A stretch of DNA of 13,872 nt from CAJXII01 sp965242915 (GTDB taxonomy: Bacteria > Campylobacterota > Campylobacteria > Campylobacterales > Arcobacteraceae). Each line of letters begins with the position of its first letter. Within the stretch, counting starts at the first letter, position 1. The stretch lies in the NCBI GenBank assembly GCA_965242915.1, contig CBDETN010000012.1:1-13872 (forward strand), in the 5' to 3' direction. Below are positions 12,490 through 13,872 of the stretch, piece after piece. A model generated the notes under the pieces. That model had not been told where the DNA came from. It ran no database searches and was given only the letters and a program-made list of their open reading frames with translations. Position numbers and translations under genes: made by a program.

Positions 12490-13872
12490 TTATGGTGTAA
12501 ATCTAAAGATTAAAGTTGTTTCCCCTAATATATTATTAGTACCATTTACATCATATAGCATCTCAAATGTTGTTGTATTCATAGATACCTCTCCCCCATC
12601 TAGTATTGGCATCTCACTATCAAGAGCATATATTTTGATTTGGTAGGTATGTTCCGCTGGCGGCCATGGTCCTACATATTGATTTACAGGTACTCCATTT
12701 CCTTGTGCTGTATTTTGTTGTATACCATCACTATCTGCATTACCATGTGTACTACTCCAACCCTCTTCAAATGATGTTACATTTTTAGGGATATTAAATA
12801 CATTCCAATGTATCCAACCATTTCCTTGCCCTGCTGAAATATCATCCATAATAATTGCATAGCTTACTGTTCCACTTGGTGCAGCTCCCCAGTTAAGATG
12901 TGGAGATGTATTAGTTCTATTTAACCATTTTTCAAATTGTCCACCTGAATTATCAAAAGCATATTTAACATCTAACATTGCATTATTTTCTACGCTATCA
13001 CTAAGAAGTGTAAAGCCATTAACTACTGTTAAATTAATATCTTTAGTTATCTCATTTCCTGCTTCATCTGTAGCTTTTGCAGTTAAAGTTGTGCTTCCTT
13101 GTATCATTGTTGCATAAGGTATAGTTCTAAACTCTCCACCTGCACTCCATTCTCCATAAGGAGTTCCATCATATAGACTAACCCAATTAATATTATCATT
13201 TGATACTTTTATCTGAGTTTTATTGTATCTTCTTCCATCATAATATCTCCATACTTTAATCGATTTTAGTTCATGTAAGCTGCCTAAATCAAGCAATGCA
13301 TATATATACCCAGCGCCAAGGTCTGCATAAGAACTTTTGTATTTTTTAGAACCATCAGTAATTCTTGAACTATTACCTATACTAATAGGTGTATTATCGC
13401 TAACGTTATATCCTTTTACTGTTTTACCTCTTGCTACATTTTCATTTTTTGTATCATATACTTCTACCTCTACTATATGATTATTAATAGACTTATTTGA
13501 ACCATCACTGTAAAATCTTACATATCTGTAGTATTTATCTTTAAGTGCAATTTTACTTTTACTCCAAGTGCCATCACTTTGAACTGTAGTAGTTCCAAGA
13601 CTATTAGTTCCAAAACTCAAGTCAACTTTTGCTCCCGCTTCACTTGTCCCACTTAAAGTTAAGTCAGCAGCTTCATTTCTACTAATCATTTGATTATTTG
13701 TATGTGAAGTGATAGCTAAGGTTGGTGGTGTTGTATCATATTGGATAGTTACGCTAACAAGGTTATCATTTTTATTGCCAGCTTGATCTTCTATAACATC
13801 TGATGCAAAGGATATAACTATATTACCATCTTGTGTATTATCACCAATTTTGAAGCTAATAGTAAATGATTT
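12490..13872 (-). CDS. C-terminal part of a giant Ig-like/discoidin surface protein ending in a PEBP (YbhB/YbcL-like) domain; 5' end outside window
   Basis: The frame is open from the right edge to a TAA at 12490-12492, giving 460 codons of a longer protein. The ATG at 13687-13689 is internal: the frame continues upstream in Ig-type sequence (ending YDTTPPTLAITSHTNNQ), so it is not the start. Order seen: end of a SwmB/Big-like repeat (about 13740-13872); an Ig-like domain (LTLSGTSEAGAKVDLS, DGTWSKS) interrupted by a discoidin-like module at about 13099-13545; the rest of the Ig fold (TTLTAKATDEAGNEITK); a complete PEBP domain at about 12493-13025. The protein is probably extracellular or cell-surface, with the discoidin module as a candidate glycan binder and an unknown role for the PEBP domain. 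Its Ig shell and insert are close in DNA sequence to parts of the downstream giant gene, so the two are paralogous neighbours. The domain calls are from motif recognition; the export route cannot be judged without the N-terminus. Confidence 0.9.
   Translation of the reverse strand, partial: KSFTISFKIGDNTQDGNIVISFASDVIEDQAGNKNDNLVSVTIQYDTTPPTLAITSHTNNQMISRNEAADLTLSGTSEAGAKVDLSFGTNSLGTTTVQSDGTWSKSKIALKDKYYRYVRFYSDGSNKSINNHIVEVEVYDTKNENVARGKTVKGYNVSDNTPISIGNSSRITDGSKKYKSSYADLGAGYIYALLDLGSLHELKSIKVWRYYDGRRYNKTQIKVSNDNINWVSLYDGTPYGEWSAGGEFRTIPYATMIQGSTTLTAKATDEAGNEITKDINLTVVNGFTLLSDSVENNAMLDVKYAFDNSGGQFEKWLNRTNTSPHLNWGAAPSGTVSYAIIMDDISAGQGNGWIHWNVFNIPKNVTSFEEGWSSTHGNADSDGIQQNTAQGNGVPVNQYVGPWPPAEHTYQIKIYALDSEMPILDGGEVSMNTTTFEMLYDVNGTNNILGETTLIFRFTP
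12493..13025 (-). other. C-terminal PEBP (YbhB/YbcL, Raf-kinase-inhibitor-like) domain
   Basis: About 175 residues, close to the full length of free-standing bacterial YbhB/YbcL proteins. Hallmarks in order: SPHLNWGAAPSGTVSYAI, IMDDISAG, GWIHWNVFNIPKNVTS, YVGPWPPAEHTYQIKIYALD, and a final TTLIFRFTP beta strand just before the stop. The family pocket motif DPDxP is altered here (MDDISAG), while HW and the GPxPP...H motif remain. PEBP domains bind phospholipid head groups or other anions in some members, and bacterial functions are mostly undefined. Fusion to Ig/discoidin modules suggests an extracellular role; that is inference. Confidence 0.85.
13099..13545 (-). other. Discoidin/F5/8 type C-like module inserted in an Ig-like domain (copy D1)
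   Basis: The encoded module starts YYRYVRFYSDGS, then HIVEVEVYD, NVARGKTVKGY, SSRITDGSK, LLDLGSLHELKSIKVWRYYDGR, then QIKVSNDNINWVSLYDG. These are F5/8 type C/CBM32-like signatures, but the RYVRFY...EVEVYD pair that normally ends the domain comes first, so the order looks circularly permuted. It sits between DGTWSKSKIAL and STTLTAKATDEAGN of an Ig-like domain. The DNA is about 90% identical by eye to copy D2 at 3300-3750. Carbohydrate binding is a family expectation, not shown here. Confidence 0.75.

Noticed and set aside
12320..12492. The two genes as halves of one gene split by a stop or frameshift
   Set aside because: The upstream protein ends with a complete PEBP domain and TAA, followed by terminator-like stems. 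The downstream gene has its own ribosome binding site, signal peptide and lipobox.
12434..12646. A plus-strand open frame of 70 codons over the intergenic gap
   Set aside because: It starts inside the 13-bp hairpin and overlaps the PEBP coding sequence antisense; there is no domain and no ribosome binding site.

Overview
The window is very AT-rich (roughly 30% G+C by eye) and is almost entirely coding on the minus strand. It holds two adjacent, same-direction genes for giant modular surface proteins, and both run off the window. The codon preference (TTA, AGA, AAA, ATA), the AAAGGAGA ribosome binding site, the didermal lipoprotein signal and the Ig/cadherin/discoidin architecture suggest a Gram-negative bacterium. 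An Arcobacter- or Sulfurimonas-like member of the Campylobacterota is my best guess. That placement is inference: no housekeeping gene is present to test it.

Right edge to 12490 (minus): the last 460 codons of a first large protein. It has the end of one Ig-like repeat, then an Ig-like domain carrying an inserted discoidin (F5/8 type C-like) module, then a complete C-terminal YbhB/YbcL-type PEBP domain.

12323-12489: a 167-nt intergenic gap with two hairpins, a possible weak promoter and a clear ribosome binding site.

12322 to the left edge (minus): one uninterrupted frame of at least 4107 codons with no stop inside the window. It encodes a lipoprotein: signal peptide with VTGC lipobox, Gly5 and Ser12 linker, a carboxypeptidase-regulatory-like domain, a helical region, then a long chain of Ig-like, CADG/cadherin-like and SwmB/Big-like beta domains. 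The last two thirds are built from a higher-order unit: an Ig-like shell with a discoidin-type insert, an 'NPKIT' beta module, two or three modules with Asp-rich DxDxDG-like loops, and a short 'VNxxF' module. Two copies of this unit lie 1980-2001 bases apart, and one 349-base block is about 92% identical between them.

The most notable structure is a repeated domain-in-domain arrangement. Five times (four in the lipoprotein, one in the upstream gene) a discoidin-like module of about 150 residues sits at the same point inside an Ig-like domain. Some inserts have canonical strand order and others look circularly permuted. The upstream gene's shell resembles one lipoprotein copy while its insert resembles a different copy, so insert and shell appear to have been exchanged between the two genes.

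No tRNA, rRNA, CRISPR array, insertion sequence or secretion-system gene was seen. The many plus-strand open frames are antisense shadows of the giant gene.
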